Shown here piece by piece: positions 37,139 through 48,690 of a DNA stretch of 64,000 bases; the stretch's first letter is position 1; each line of letters begins with the position of its first letter. The translations under genes and the position numbers were made by a program. The stretch spans positions 843,651 through 907,650 of the forward strand of contig KB722736.1 in assembly GCA_000349905.1 (NCBI GenBank), read 5' to 3'. Source of the DNA: Volvariella volvacea V23. Its lineage: Eukaryota; Basidiomycota; Agaricomycetes; Agaricales; Pluteaceae. The notes beneath the pieces were generated by a model. It worked only from the letters and a program-made list of their open reading frames with translations. It had not been told where the DNA came from and did no database searches.

Positions 37139-37314
37139 ATCTATTGATCTGGGATGAGATAGAGCATCACAAGCAGGATGTTTCCGGTTTGCATCAGTTC
37201 CATGTCAGTTCAAGTCTTAATTTGCCTCAGCACAGTTATAGATACCCTGTTTGTCTTTCTTTGCTGGCTCACGCTTATACCCCTACCAGTGCCGTTAATT
37301 ACAAAAAAGCTCAC

Positions 37315-37531
37315 TAGCAAGGACACAGCTATTCTTGCTATCGTCAGTTTCGAGGCGGAGTGAGCACTATGTCATCACGACCACAAATTAGCGAGCTTTT
37401 GGGCATTTTGTAAGAGGATAGCACCTATGGAACCCACATGCAATGCAGAAAACTTCAAGGGCTTTCTTGCCTATGTGGGGTCTTGAATTGAGGCATCAAC
37501 AGCAAAAATTGACGAGCTCGGGGACAGGCAT
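37315..37531 (-). pseudogene. Decayed fragment of a fifth minus-strand barrel gene
   Basis: Between copies B and C the minus strand starts with ATG at 37531-37529 and reads MPVPELVNF, then hits TGA. A +1 shift restores a DASIQDP-like stretch before another stop. Further down, LETDDSKNS resembles the exon 2 segment LQTEDGKIG of the intact copies, again out of frame. Exons 3 and 4 are absent. The order and spacing match exons 1 and 2 of the family, so this is the remnant of a deleted copy rather than chance. Confidence 0.6.
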
Positions 37532-37737
37532 ATTTGTTGATCTGGAGTGAGGTGTAGTAACACCAGCAGGACGCCTTGTAGCCTGTATTGGTGCAATGGA
37601 AGTTCAGGCCTGGATCGACAACATATACGGCGGTGTTTCACGTGGAACTAGAACTGGATTCACAACAAAAATACATCGCTTTTGCGTTAAGTGGAGGGAA
37701 GACCACCACGCCATGTGCTTCGTCTATAACCCAAGCT

Positions 37738-38530
37738 TTAGGGTGTAAACTCCCTTAACAGCGCGTGCGTAATACTGAGATCCGTCGTTCGGTGCAAACC
37801 CCCAATAGGCTCCTGGAAGGCAGGAGCTTTAATAGCTTCCCAATGACGCTATAAAAACGCAACAAAACCTTAGTCAGCTTGCGATAACGTAGATTCAGAA
37901 AAACGACTCAAACCTCAACAGAGTCCCATCCGATCACGAGGATCCATTTGCCGGGGTGTTCTCTCGACTTACCATAGAAGGGCAAATAACAACCCGGAGT
38001 CTTCTCCAACTCAGCGATGAGATTACCAAGATACATCTTAGCTTCATCAGCTTGATTGAGGTGGGGTGTGAGATGGACGATTTCCGTGACCGGCGAGGTG
38101 AGTGCTGGGAGATAAGCACCCTCGAAGGTGACGTGCTCTACGGTGGGGAGGGTGCCTGGCACGAGGACTCGCCTCAGCTCTGCGAGAGAATCACTGTAGT
38201 CCGGTCGCTCAGTGTATTTCTTGTGGTGTTCATACGTCTCCCAGACTATGTAGACCATGGACAAGAGGTTGAGCATCGATCTTGGATGTTGGTCGGATAT
38301 GAGCTAACCAACGAGGAGATTACCAACTTTGCCATCTTCGATTTGAAGTCCATGGTGGATACTGCAATATTGGCACTGTGAACTTGTGGAATTACGGGCG
38401 TTCTTGAGGAATAATAGTACCTATACAGGCCATCTGCACCACCAAGGACTGTCAAAACCTTCTCGTGGATGGACGGGTCTTGGATGAGAGCCTCAGAGGC
38501 GGGAAAGGTGACAATTTCGAGGACTGGCAT
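37738..38530 (-). CDS. Single-chain ABM-like barrel protein, array copy C
   Basis: Four exons, about 200 residues: MPVLEIVTFPASEALIQDP, HHGLQIEDGKVGNLLV, WETYEHHKKYTERPDYSDS through TEIVHLTPHLNQ and ILVIGWDSVE, then RHWEAIKAPAFQEPIGGLHR to EFTP and TAA (37740-37738). All splice sites are GT-AG; the last acceptor reads TATAG directly before CGT CAT, in contrast to the mutated one in copy B. The two-module pattern is the same as in copy A, to which it is very similar. Its start lies 158 bp from the divergent TPR/F-box gene, so the two share a promoter region. Function unknown. Confidence 0.75.
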
Positions 38531-38688
38531 ATTTATTGATCTGGTGCAAGATAGAGCAATACCTGCAGGATGTTTCCGAGCCCATCAGTTCTATGGGAGT
38601 CCAAGTCTCAATTTGCTCCACGTTGTCGTAAATGCGCCAGTGTTTGTCGCGCTTTGTGGGTCACTCTCATCCCACTTGCACGCGTACA

Positions 38689-40411
38689 ATGTCGTGGAAA
38701 GATGCCTTCGGCCAGGGCGTCAAGCAATTCCAATCCGGAAACTACGAAAAGTCAATTCAGCTATTCACAGAGGTATGTCTTCTCTATCTAACTTTCTACA
38801 TAGAATTAACACCCTTAGGCGTTGGCGAATGGCGGCGACCAACACTACGCAGTATATGACTCCCGTGCCGCGGCTTTCGAGAAGCTGAATCGGTATCAAG
38901 AGGCTTTACGCGATTCCAAGAACGTTATACAAACGGCCAAGGACAAGTGGCAAGGATACGCTCGTTCAGCGCGTCTATTTCAGAAGGCGCGTAAATATGA
39001 CGCGTCAATTCGCATGTATGACCTCGCGATTGAGCGTGTCAAACCTGAAGATCACTCCAGGCGTGCTGAATTAATGAAGTCCAAAGAGGACACGCAGAAC
39101 ATGAAGGCCAAGGAAGAGGCCAAGGCGGAGGAGAAACGACTCTTAGCACAAGAAATGGAGCGTCGAACAAGATATCACTTTGGGAACCTTCCTGTTGAAG
39201 TGGCCATGGAGGTCTTTTCGCTATTGATTGAAGATAACTCAGCAGCGATTATCACTCTTCTGGCCGTCTGTCAGAATTGGCGTACTGTAGTTTGGCAAAC
39301 ACCTGCTCTATGGAACACCCTCGTACTATCGAAGACGAAGCCAACCAAAAAGCTCAAACTCTGGCTCGGCAGATCTCGTGGAGCCATACGCACGCTGGTG
39401 GTACGCGCCGGTGTGCTAGTTGATTTGGATTGGTCATATCACCTGCTCGAAGGTCTCAAGTGGGAACACCTGCGGAGTTGTTCTATTGAGAATTGGGATC
39501 TCGCGGGCTTCTTGAAATCCGTTTCCATGCATCATATTCTTAGCAACCTTCATACCCTGGAACTTTATGACGCCTCTACGAACGATCTTTTTGTTGAAGG
39601 CTCCATACTCCGAAACCTCACCGTGTCCCATCATCATCAGTCATTCTCCTGTACCCTGGCAGCTGAGAAACTACAGAAGTTAACCTCACTTACCCTTCAT
39701 TCTGTTTTCCAAGACGGCATATTCGAGTTACTCGGGCAAAATCCTCAACTCGAAACGTTAACAATCAGTTTTCCGTCACCATCACTAGCAACTCCCTCAG
39801 CACCCAGTATGCCCCCATCATTACCGGCTCTCAAAAGTCTCGAAATTGCCAACTACAGAGGCTCAGTGGACCTCGTCTCTAATATTGTCTGTCCGAACCT
39901 TTCAACCCTCAATATAACTTCTGTGGGAGAGGACATGACAAATGCCTTTCGCTCCCTAACAACCTCTAGGTCAATAAATCTCACACAGCTAATCCTAACC
40001 CGTGTATTGGCCAAACCGCAATCTGTGGTTAATCTTCTCCAGCTTGCACAGAAGCTGGAACACCTGGAAATTGTCGGTACCAACGGTATTGCAAATGCCG
40101 TGGCATTGGCGCTCGCGGGAAAATCTACTACTCAAGATCAAGAAAACTCTCCAACGAACTCTCCAACGATATGCCCAAATCTGTCGTATCTGAACCTTTC
40201 CCGTTCTCCGGATCTCAAGACGGGACCGGTGGTAAGGATTATTAAACACCGAAACGAAAACCCAGAAGCTGGTTGTCGACCAATTAATTCGCTCGTTATT
40301 GACGAATGCCATCTAATCGACTCTGGGGTGTTGCCGTTCCTTAGGTCGTGCATTCAGAGGTTTAGTTGCGTGTATATGACCAAAAAGGCTGCGAAGAAGT
40401 TGAGACTTTGA
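38689..40411 (+). CDS. TPR/F-box/LRR protein, Pof3-like
   Basis: Two exons (38689-38772, 38819-40411) give about 558 residues. The N-terminal part is a TPR domain: MSWKDAFGQGVKQFQSGNYE, SRAAAFEKLNRYQEALRD, ARSARLFQKARKYDASIRMY. A basic/acidic helix (KSKEDTQNMKAKEEAKAEEK) links it to the F-box near residue 150: FGNLPVEVAMEVFSLLIEDN, then LLAVCQNWRTVVWQTPALW. Leu-rich repeats fill the rest (LHTLELYD, LQKLTSLTLHSVF, LKSLEIANYRG). This TPR + F-box + LRR order is that of fission-yeast Pof3, an SCF subunit needed for telomere silencing and genome integrity. The intron joins TE to ALANGG inside the first TPR. It is inserted between barrel copies C and D in the opposite orientation. Orthology is probable, but many Agaricomycete F-box genes share the fold. 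Confidence 0.82.
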
Positions 40412-40524
40412 GGGACTGATGAAGGTATTTTTTGGTTAAAAGTAATACAAGCCAATAGATACGACGTTCACTTTATGGGCAGTTTTCATGCACGACGGTA
40501 CATTTTTGTTCTAGATACAGTACC

Positions 40525-41291
40525 TCATGGAGAGAATTTGGAAAGTGTAACGTGCACGAGCCCGGCTTCCGAGATTTGCGTCAAAGCCTTGACATACTCC
40601 TGCGGGGTGGGTGGACTGACGATTGCATAATGGAGCTATGAGCATATCAGTCTAGCGCATATATGACAATCAGAAGGAAGGGCGTATACGAACCTCAATG
40701 GAATCCCAACCAACTACACCGACCATTTTATTAGGATTCTCTATTGACATTCCACGTTGGGGTGAATGACAACATTTGGCCTTTGCAAGCTCTGCTAGGA
40801 GATTGATATGATACCCCACAGCTTCATCTAGTTTATCCGCAGGAGGCGTGATGAAAACTATTTCGGTGACTGGTGATATGAGCGCTGGAAGCAGGTAAGG
40901 ACCGTCGTAGGTGAAATGCTCAACGTCGAGTTGAGTACCCGGTTCGACGGCCTTCATAAACTCTGCCATTGCGTTACCATAATCCGGTCGCTCAATGAAT
41001 TTCTTGTGGTGCTCATAAGTCTCCCAGACTGTTAATGGCATAAAGCAAAGAACTAATACGCATTTGATGGAAACCTCACCGACAAGGAGATACCCAGTTT
41101 TTCTGTCCTCAGACTGCAGTCCGGTGTAAAGCCTTGTGACGTATTTAGCCCCTGACGAGTTTGGTGCAAGAGAGTGCGTACCCATGGTATCCTTCCGCCG
41201 TGGTGACCATTTCTAGGGCCTTCCGATGCACCAATGGGTCCATAATGAAGGCCTCAGAAGCCACGTAGCTACAGATTTCGAGGACTGGCAT
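40525..41291 (-). CDS. Single-chain ABM-like barrel protein, array copy D
   Basis: Four exons from ATG 41291 to TGA 40527-40525: MPVLEICSYVASEAFIMDP, LYTGLQSEDRKTGYLLV, WETYEHHKKFIERPDYGNA through TEIVFITPPADK and GVVGWDSIE, and a more diverged last exon ending LSKFSP. Intron positions equal those of copies A-C. The exon 1 to exon 2 junction uses a GTACGC donor after GYHG. It is separated from A-C by the Pof3-like gene and is the most diverged minus-strand copy. The second module has lost the usual acidic pattern (KCCHSPQRGMS replaces QGCYLPFYG). Function unknown. Confidence 0.72.
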
Positions 41292-41679
41292 ATTGCTTAG
41301 AGGGAACGGCAAGTCGGTATGAGACATATGCAGCTGGACCTTTTTATCTATTCCTGCTGCCGGCTGAACATTAACCATCATCCTGGCTGGAACTGTGGAG
41401 TAGGGTGACCACACCGTAGCACACCGCCTGGCATACCTTCCATCACCGACTGAAGGCGATGGCGGGTGTGAAGGCGGGACAGACTTTCAGGGTCGTATTG
41501 CTGTAACCCATTCATGATGTAGCCCCTGTGTACAAGGAAATTCAAGTTCCAGAAGTTTCCAATTCAATCGAGTATCCTGAATAACTTGCCTCATAAGGTT
41601 TCTCGTATTCGTTTACATCTTACACTGCTCTCGTCGTGAACTACTTGTTCTCTTCTCTTGCTTGTTCTCAACTTCCACC
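41292..41679. other. Divergent promoter region of barrel copy D and CDC37
   Basis: About 390 bp between the two start codons. No coding pattern or motif identified. Confidence 0.45.
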
Positions 41680-43400
41680 ATGTCCAGGCTAAACTATTCC
41701 AAGTGGGACGCGCTTGAGGTACAGCCTTGATCAGAGAGACTACAACCCTTGATCGATAGCTTACCGTACTCAAATTGCTGTTGCTAGCTTTCAGATGATT
41801 CTGATATTGAAGGGCACCCCAACGTCGACAAGCGATCACTGATTAGGTGGGGCTCTCATCAAGTCAATGTAACCGTCCGTTTCTCATTCATACAGATGGA
41901 AGCAACGCGATATCCACGAAAAACGCGAGGCCCGAAAGTACAAAATCTCCCACTTAGAAGCCCAAATTGCTTGCAACAAAGTCCTCTTACCCCGCATAAC
42001 TGAAATCTCGAAGAAGCTGAATGACGACTCCGCTGATGTACCTCCAACCAAGTACTTCAGCTCACTCGTCGAACGACTGGAGAAGAACCCTTCAAAGGAA
42101 TGCCCGCCAGGAAATGACCCAAATAAGATCGAACACACATACGATGGAATGATTCTAGATTTGCTAAGACAAGTTGCAAATCATGCTAAAGAGAAGGTCT
42201 CCGGGCTCAATTTGACGGATAACGAGAAGGAAGAGAGACTCGGGAAGGAGCTGGCAACTGGTATGGCGGAGCACGTCGTCAGGCTTGATGATACAATCAA
42301 AAAGGATGCAAAGGAGCTAGAGGACGAGCTAAATGAGCAGCAGAAGAAGATTACATCGGACGATATACATGAAGGTTTCTCAAGCAAGGTGTGCCTCATT
42401 CTGGATTTGAGTTCTGTTTGTCATGATTCTGACCCGTCATTTAGTATCAGCCACCCCCCACAGAACCTGCTCCCGTACCGGTCACAAAGAACAAAGGGAA
42501 GGAAAAGAAGAAAGAGACCGTGACAGAGTTTGAGGTTCTTAACCCTACTGCTAGCGACAAAGGAAAGAGCAGTGGGCCACCTCCAGCTCCAGCGGCGGAA
42601 GACGACGACGAAGAGCTGGATGAACTCCCAGAGCTTACGCCAGACCTCGAGGGCTTTTCGCGGATATCAATCAAACAATACGAAAAGTCATTCGAATACA
42701 TTCAGCACCATCGCAGCGTCTTTGCACCAGGTGCCTCTGATGCCCTTCTCGTTGCTGCTTTCCGTGCAGAGAGTGCCGGTCAAAAGAAATATGCGAAGCA
42801 ATGCGTCCACCAAAGCCTACTCATACAATATTGCGAGAAATTGGGACGTGATGGGGTGGGTCTCTTCTTCAAGAAGTAAGTTTTCTTATCACTCCCATTC
42901 CATGCTCGTTGACATCAATTTCCTTTACATCCAGGATGATCTCTGGCGACGCACGTGCCGAGAAAGTGTTCGTTGACGATTTCGAGAGCACCTACCACCA
43001 CCTCGTACAACGAGTCCAGATCAGTCTGGAAGAACAATCAGCTGGACGCGAACAAATCCAGCTGGTACCCGAAAACCCAGACCAAAGCATCACCTTCCTT
43101 GTCCCCGATGGTCCACCTCCCGAAGACCTCGTTCTCGAGGGACCAGGTACAGAAGGCTTGGACATTGAAGAAGTCCGCAAAGCACTCCAGATGCGCTGGG
43201 ACGTGTTTAGCGGTTACTCTCCCGCATTCCAGGAGGCGCTCAAGAGTGGAGAACTAGAGAAAGTCAATAAGGTTTTGGGAGAGATGGATGTGGAGGAGGC
43301 AGAGGAAATTGTGAATAGCTTGAATATGGCTGGTATTTTGAGTTTTGCGGAGGGTGGGATAAGGGATGAGACCGGGCAGGCTGCTGCTTCCTCGTCTTGA
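41680..43400 (+). CDS. CDC37: Hsp90 co-chaperone Cdc37
   Basis: Cdc37 loads protein kinases onto Hsp90. Five exons (41680-41718, 41788-41846, 41896-42388, 42445-42875, 42935-43400) join to about 495 residues. The N-terminal domain starts MSRLNYSKWDALELSDDSD, including the family's CK2-phosphorylated Ser in L-S-D-D-S-D, then HPNVDKRSLIRWKQRDIHEK and a long coiled coil. The middle domain has YEKSFEYIQHHRSVF, ALLVAAFRAESAGQKKYAKQ and CVHQSLLIQYCEKLGRDGV, the Hsp90-binding helices. The C-terminal region ends with a helical segment (VRKALQMRWDVFSGYSPAFQ). The Ser-bearing motif is formed by splicing a 39-nt first exon to a 59-nt exon. All splice sites are GT-AG. The gene is intact and convergent with the E2/F-box fusion. 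Confidence 0.95.
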
Positions 43401-43644
43401 ACTAGATAAGTGTTGGTGATTGTCCTTTCCTTTGAAGAGTCGTTTTGTACGCTAGGATGAACACCCAATGCATTATTTCTTCAACAATGTCACACTTTGG
43501 GAGTGAAACGATTAAGCAAGTTTGAATTCTGGAAACGAAGCGATTTACATATGCAGACTGCATAGTACGAAAGCCTCCCCAGCTAGACCACAAGAATTAT
43601 GCTACACTGTTACCCACTACACTATTACCCGATTATATATACTT

Positions 43645-45857
43645 TTATGCTATGACCCCCAACCTCAACCAATCCTGCTCATTCTTCCTCCTCTTCGCCT
43701 GCAACACACCCATTGCCCCTCTCTTATGATATCCCCTCCTCTCGCTCAACCTCACCGCCTCCCTCAACATATCAGAAAACTTCTCCTTCCCAAACTGGAC
43801 ACCCTTCTCGTACCCAACCTTCCTGAAAAACTGTGGCCAAAACGCCACAGCATAGATGTTCTTGATCTCCTCTACCATCTTCTCTGGCAGTCCTTGCTCC
43901 GCGAACCCATAGTTATCATCCAGCTTTGCCAGGTTGCGACCACCGTAGTTGTCTAGGAAGACGCTGAGGAAGGTGGTCTGGAACATGATGAGCCGGAGAC
44001 TGGTCCTGGAGTGTTTGAACGTGAGAGAGAGCCTAAAGTCGCTTGCACCTTGTTCCATGACCTCGAGCTCCGGAACGTCCTTCAACACCCAGCGGACATT
44101 GCGAGTGACGACTTCCTGAAGGAACGGGCCAGCGATATCCACCCACTGAGTTGGCTTGGTCGCTGCCTGAGGAAGGGTAAGGACCAGAGTGAGCATGACG
44201 ATAAACTCTCCTAGATCCGGAACGGATTGCTTGGTGCGACTAGCCTCGTCGCGCAAAAATCGTACGACCTTGGTTGTGGCATCCTGAAGGATGTTCCGAT
44301 TCGTGCGGGAAAGGCAGATGAGGAGATGGAAGAGGTGACAGTATGCAATGACCGCGCGTTCCGATGCATGCAGGAGGGTGAGCTGGCTGTGACGTCCGGC
44401 CATGGCGTCATCACAAGATTTCATGAGGGAAACGACGACATTGTTCATAAGCCGATAGATAACATGGACATTGAGATGGTTGAGCGCAGGAGGTCTCGCT
44501 GTAATGCCCAAAGATTGGCGCATGTCCACCTGTCGCAGATCGACATCCAAAATCGATAGGTATAACCAGATCTTGTCCTTAACTCGTTCAAAGTGAGCAG
44601 GGCTGAAGGCCAATGGGAGGAAGTAATTGAAACCCTTCTTCTGTATGCTGGTGCGAACTTTATAATTCCTGAATGCAACCTCACTCAACCAGTCAAAGTT
44701 GGAAGACAACGACCTGCTCGGACCATGGAGAGCAATTCCAATACCAAGAACCGAATTCTGCAGAGAGGTCTTGAGGAAGAAGCAGTGCAACTCGCGCTGG
44801 AGCAGGACGTGGGTTGCTCTCACGAGTGCATCTGCACGTGGATAAGCCTGGCAGAACGATAGGAGAGTCTCAGTCGGCATGTAGTGGGCAAGATCAAGCA
44901 AGGCATCGTCATTGAGGATGTCGAGGGTGCAGCGAGACGATGGGGAAGGAGGTGCGACGTCAATGTCCATACCAACACTCGTGTCAGCTTTCCTATGATG
45001 AGGGAATGCGCTCGAGCCATAAGGGCACCTGGGACACTTCCACGCGGAAATCAAGTGGAGGGTCTGCAACCAGCGCGGATTAAGCTGCTCGAACCTGTGC
45101 AATCGCTCAGGATGCGGCTTTGTGTCTTTAACCTTCTGAATGCAAGGTTCGGTGTCGTGGTTCAAAATGAATGTGTTGAGCGTGATTTCCGGGTTTGGGT
45201 TGGATTCCCATTCTCTCTCTTGTGCTAGTTGATCGGTATGAAAAGAGTGGCGACCTTGGGAGAGCAGAGACGCGACGCTGTATTCGTAGGCATACCGAGT
45301 GATCATGTAGTCGCCGATATCAACATGGCCACCATAGTCCTGGTCAACCTTGGTGCTGGAGAAGAAGGTCAAGAACTGGAGGAAGAGACCTCTAAGGGTT
45401 AGAGCCGGGCTGTACCTGAAGGTGGGTTGAGCAAATAAGCGACAGGTACAATACGAAGAATTGAGTTCTTACCCTCCAGTGTATCCGCTCTCCCGATAAA
45501 TGTATTCTTCATCTTTCAGCAAGTCGCAGCAGATATAGTCACCAAAAAGGTTAGGGTGATCAATACCATGAACACTGGTGGAAATACGAGGCGGAGAGGC
45601 GGGCTATTCCGTGACAAAATGACTCAATACACGTTATATGATACCCTTAAAGAAAGTGTACTCACCCAGCGGTCTGGGATCTCGACATCAAAGTGCAGGG
45701 AAAGGTCCTTCCAAGGCCCGCTTGGTGGAGTGAGAACGAGACAGAACTCCCTGATGTTGGCATCGTCAGTGAAGACGGTAACACCAGGATACGGCGATTC
45801 GTGCAACTCTGCCAAGTCGCGATAGAGACGCGACGTAAGCAGGGGCGTGATTGTCAT
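43645..45857 (-). CDS. Ubiquitin-conjugating (E2) domain fused to an F-box-like/helical region
   Basis: Three exons (45666-45857, 45473-45603, 43645-45415) give about 697 residues. The N-terminal ~160 residues form a UBC fold: SGPWKDLSLHFDVEIPDRWP, then HGIDHPNLFGDYICCDLL with the HPN triad and a Cys at the E2 active-site position, an insertion (EEYIYRESGYTGG), and YSPALTLRGLFLQFLTFF, matching the WSPALT helix of canonical E2s. A linker with a CPRCPYG pair of Cys follows, then an F-box-like stretch, LDILNDDALLDLAHYMPTE, and a long alpha-helical C-terminus ending DWLRLGVIA. Whether the Cys is used is not known. A protein joining E2 and F-box-like parts is unusual outside fungi; I have seen the architecture only as uncharacterised in Agaricomycetes. 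Expression of the fusion rests on clean GT-AG joins. Confidence 0.75.
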
Positions 45858-46401
45858 GAAGAAGAGCTTCGAGAGAAGCGACGAGAGCGGGGGTTAGTGA
45901 AGGGAACAAGTTGGCAACTTGCCCTTCGCTGGCTTCAATGGATGTTGGACCTAGGTTTTTTATACGTCAAGGAAGCTGCTGTCGGAGCCGTCTCTTGAGT
46001 TCGATTAGCGCTTCATGACTCGAAGTTCAATGACTCTGAAATTAGGGGCCGAAGGAGCCAATGAAGCAAAGGCGCGTGCTGCTTGACAAGGAGCACTGAA
46101 CAGCCTTGGGCCAACTCGCAAGGGCCGGAGCTGTGGACCCACAAGGAATTGACTAATAGCGGTGCGCTGTGGGCCCATTGAATCTTAGCGTGGTCTGTAG
46201 GCACTTGGCCTGTGGTATATGGGAGGTGCGTGTCAAAAACTGGCTGAGCGAGGTGTGGCTATCCGCAAAGCGGGCTTGCGATAGTTTGTGTCCAAGAAAG
46301 GAAGGTGTACCAGCTCCACCAATAACACCCAACTTCTCAAACTCGTACGTGAGTCCAACTGCTCATAAGATGTCGCCTTTTCAACAACAATTCAGGCTGG
46401 C
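45858..46401. promoter_or_regulatory. Divergent promoter region of the E2 fusion and the adaptin-binding gene
   Basis: About 545 bp between start codons. A likely 5' UTR intron of the plus-strand gene runs from a GTGAGT at about 46350 to TTCAG just before GCTGGCATGG. No other gene seen. Confidence 0.4.
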
Positions 46402-48208
46402 ATGGCCTCGCTTGACGCTGATGCTATCGCGTTGGCCGATGCATCTTGTCGCATTTTGGTCGTAGCCCCAACCGTCGAACAAGCGACCCACTTTATCCAT
46501 CGTAGGTAGATTCAGCTCAAATCGTCTTGAATCTCAATTCCCACCTCGCTTCCACAGGATTGGATGATTACGCCTTTAGCAGGTCACCCTCTGGGACTCC
46601 CAGGGAGCCTCTTCCCGAACCTATCCAATCTCCCGACACCCCAGGCCTGCACAAGATACCATGGACAATCTCCAATCGCTACTACACTGCGAAAATTCAT
46701 TTTGCAATTCACACGATGCATGGGCTGAGTCCGCACTTGGTTCGTAATGTGCCAGCCGTCATCTTCACCTGGGCGAAGGGGGAGGTCCGTAAATCTCGCT
46801 CTTCCGCTTTATTCGCAAGGGTCATAACGTTGTGTGATTTGAAGAATAGTCATACCGTCATCACGTCTTGAGATTGTCCGAGGACATGAACGGATATGAT
46901 CTGGAGGTTACCTTAGCGGTAAGGACTGAAGATGATGCGTTGACGATTTCAGATCCTGAAGAACAGACGGGAACTGTGGAAGATGCGGCCGAGATTGATG
47001 GATTTTTGTCGCAGCATGGGTTCGAGTTTGTGGACGCTAGGGGCGATTATCCGCCACAACGTCAGCATGGAAAGAAGGATCATCATCAGGACGATGGTGG
47101 TTCTTATGATGACGAAGGTATGTACATGTACACGACATCTGTCGACCAGCTCTGAGGCGGGTTCAACTATTTCATAGAAGCACCACATATTCCCCGGGTG
47201 CTGGATGCTTTGAGCACGATAATGTGGCCATCCATGAAAACACGGACTAGCGACAGAGCTGGGTCCATAAGGGCTGGCTCAGCACGGGAACAACAGCTGC
47301 TGGACTGGGCCCAAGGGTCGGAAGACCACAGCTTGGCCGCCGTGGAAGAGGTCGTGTCAGCATCTCGTGAATCTCTAGCGACAAGATCTCGCGGCCTCCA
47401 AAAAGAAATGGAGGAGCTGGAACGCTGGTTACAGGAAGAGGGACCCTCTCCGGCACAGAAAGAAGACCCATGGAAATCAGCTGCGACAACGGGTCACATT
47501 ATATCATCCCCTACATCAGAAGGGTTTGACACCGACGCGGGCTCGAACGATGCCGCCGGTAAACGAATAACCTTGAAATTTGAAGATGATTTTACGGTGT
47601 TTGTGTCGGCACCACCTGTGCAGGACCAACAGGCCTCCCGCTCGTCTACACCCACGCCACCCAGCCCGTCTGGCCTGCAGTCACATATTGCAGGATCGCT
47701 GTACGACACGCTCGGCTCAGCTTCAGACCTGGGTGACACTAGCGAGCACAAGGTGACGAAACACAAGGGTGATGGCGGAGAGGGCAGCGACGACGAGTTG
47801 CCCACAAAGGAAGAGATCCGAGAAGCGACTTTGCGAATTTTTGGAACGGTAGCCGCGCCGTCTGAGGAAGTGCCCGCCGTGCAGGCGAGCACCTCGTTCG
47901 CATCAGCCCCGAAAAATGCGGCGACACCCTCGATAGTGAGCAGGTTTGACGAGGCATCATTTTCGGAGACGTTTTCATTTGATGATGCCGATGGCAGTTT
48001 TGACAACGACGAGAGCGGAGAGTACGAGATGGCTCCGTTTGATCTCAACCGTGTGTTGGGTGTGCTACAGGAAATGAAGACAGAGATTGCCGCGATAGAA
48101 GACGAGGACGAGCGAAGAAAGGCAGCGGCAAAAGTTGCCTTGGGCCTCGTTTATGGCTTGGAGGCTGAATCACACGGAGGTAGAGACCGGAGTCACGAAC
48201 GCCAGTGA
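46402..48208 (+). CDS. AAGAB (p34)/Irc6-like adaptin-binding protein
   Basis: AAGAB/Irc6 proteins are cytosolic chaperones for assembly of the AP-1 and AP-2 clathrin adaptors and have a Rab-like pseudo-GTPase fold. Four exons (46402-46501, 46558-46784, 46850-47117, 47178-48208) give about 541 residues. The first part reads CRILVVAPTVEQATHFIHR, IPWTISNRYYTAKIHFAI, VPAVIFTWAKGE and a helix with RLSEDMNGYDLEVTLAV. A middle conserved segment is HIPRVLDALSTIMWPSM, and the C-terminus has the p34 helix FDLNRVLGVLQEMKTEIAAI. The first intron looks like a frameshift unless spliced at GTAGGT / CCACAG. In the third exon the acceptor GAATAG, not CTTGAG, keeps frame. No nucleotide-binding P-loop is visible, as expected for this family. 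Assignment is by the pattern, not by exact alignment. Confidence 0.72.
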
Positions 48209-48305
48209 ACCCCGAGAGCTGGATTGCTGCTGCCTCAGCAATTGCAAATTGTTGCGGGCTGTCCGTGTTGTAAAGAAGCTTGTAAACTATGGACCTACAG
48301 ACTTC

Positions 48306-48690
48306 CTAATGTGGATCGGTAAGGCATGCACCGCGTAAAAAACATCTGCCCCGAACAAACGCATTTGTGAGCTGAGAACACCTCTGAGATATTAAGGCGT
48401 TGCGATCCGCAGTTTCCTCGTATCTCCAACGGGTGGGAGACCCCATTGAGATGAATTTGGTATTGGTGGGAGTGTTTTCACGGGGTGGTGCAGATCCAGC
48501 GCAAGATACCGCGGCGCCATATGGCACCTGATGACGACTGGATCGTCGAGCGGGTGCAGGCGCGGTGGATGCAGATGCAAAGTCGATGGTGAGTGCAAGG
48601 GAGTAATTATGAGGAGAGTACGTACAGACGGCGATCCTGTATTCGGCTGAGGGCCAACAAGGTTGGGAGCGACTGTGGCCGGGCTGCCAT
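48306..48690 (-). CDS. Doubtful small spliced ORF
   Basis: On the minus strand an ATG at 48690 starts MAARPQSLPTLLALSRIQDRR; splicing at GTACGT to an acceptor GATCCAG leads into a second exon with KFISMGSPTRWRYEETADRN and a stop at 48306, about 100 residues in all. A TATATAAA stretch lies at about 48840, 150 bp upstream in this direction. I do not recognise the product and the reading is not backed by any motif. It may instead be promoter or UTR sequence of the flanking plus-strand genes. The rest of 48209-49021 shows nothing else. Confidence 0.2.

Noticed and set aside
37245..37363. Transposon insertion in the barrel array
   Set aside because: No terminal repeats or transposase; the homology found is to the barrel genes themselves.
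46501..46560. Frameshift in the adaptin-binding gene
   Set aside because: An intron with donor GTAGGT and acceptor CCACAG restores the frame cleanly.
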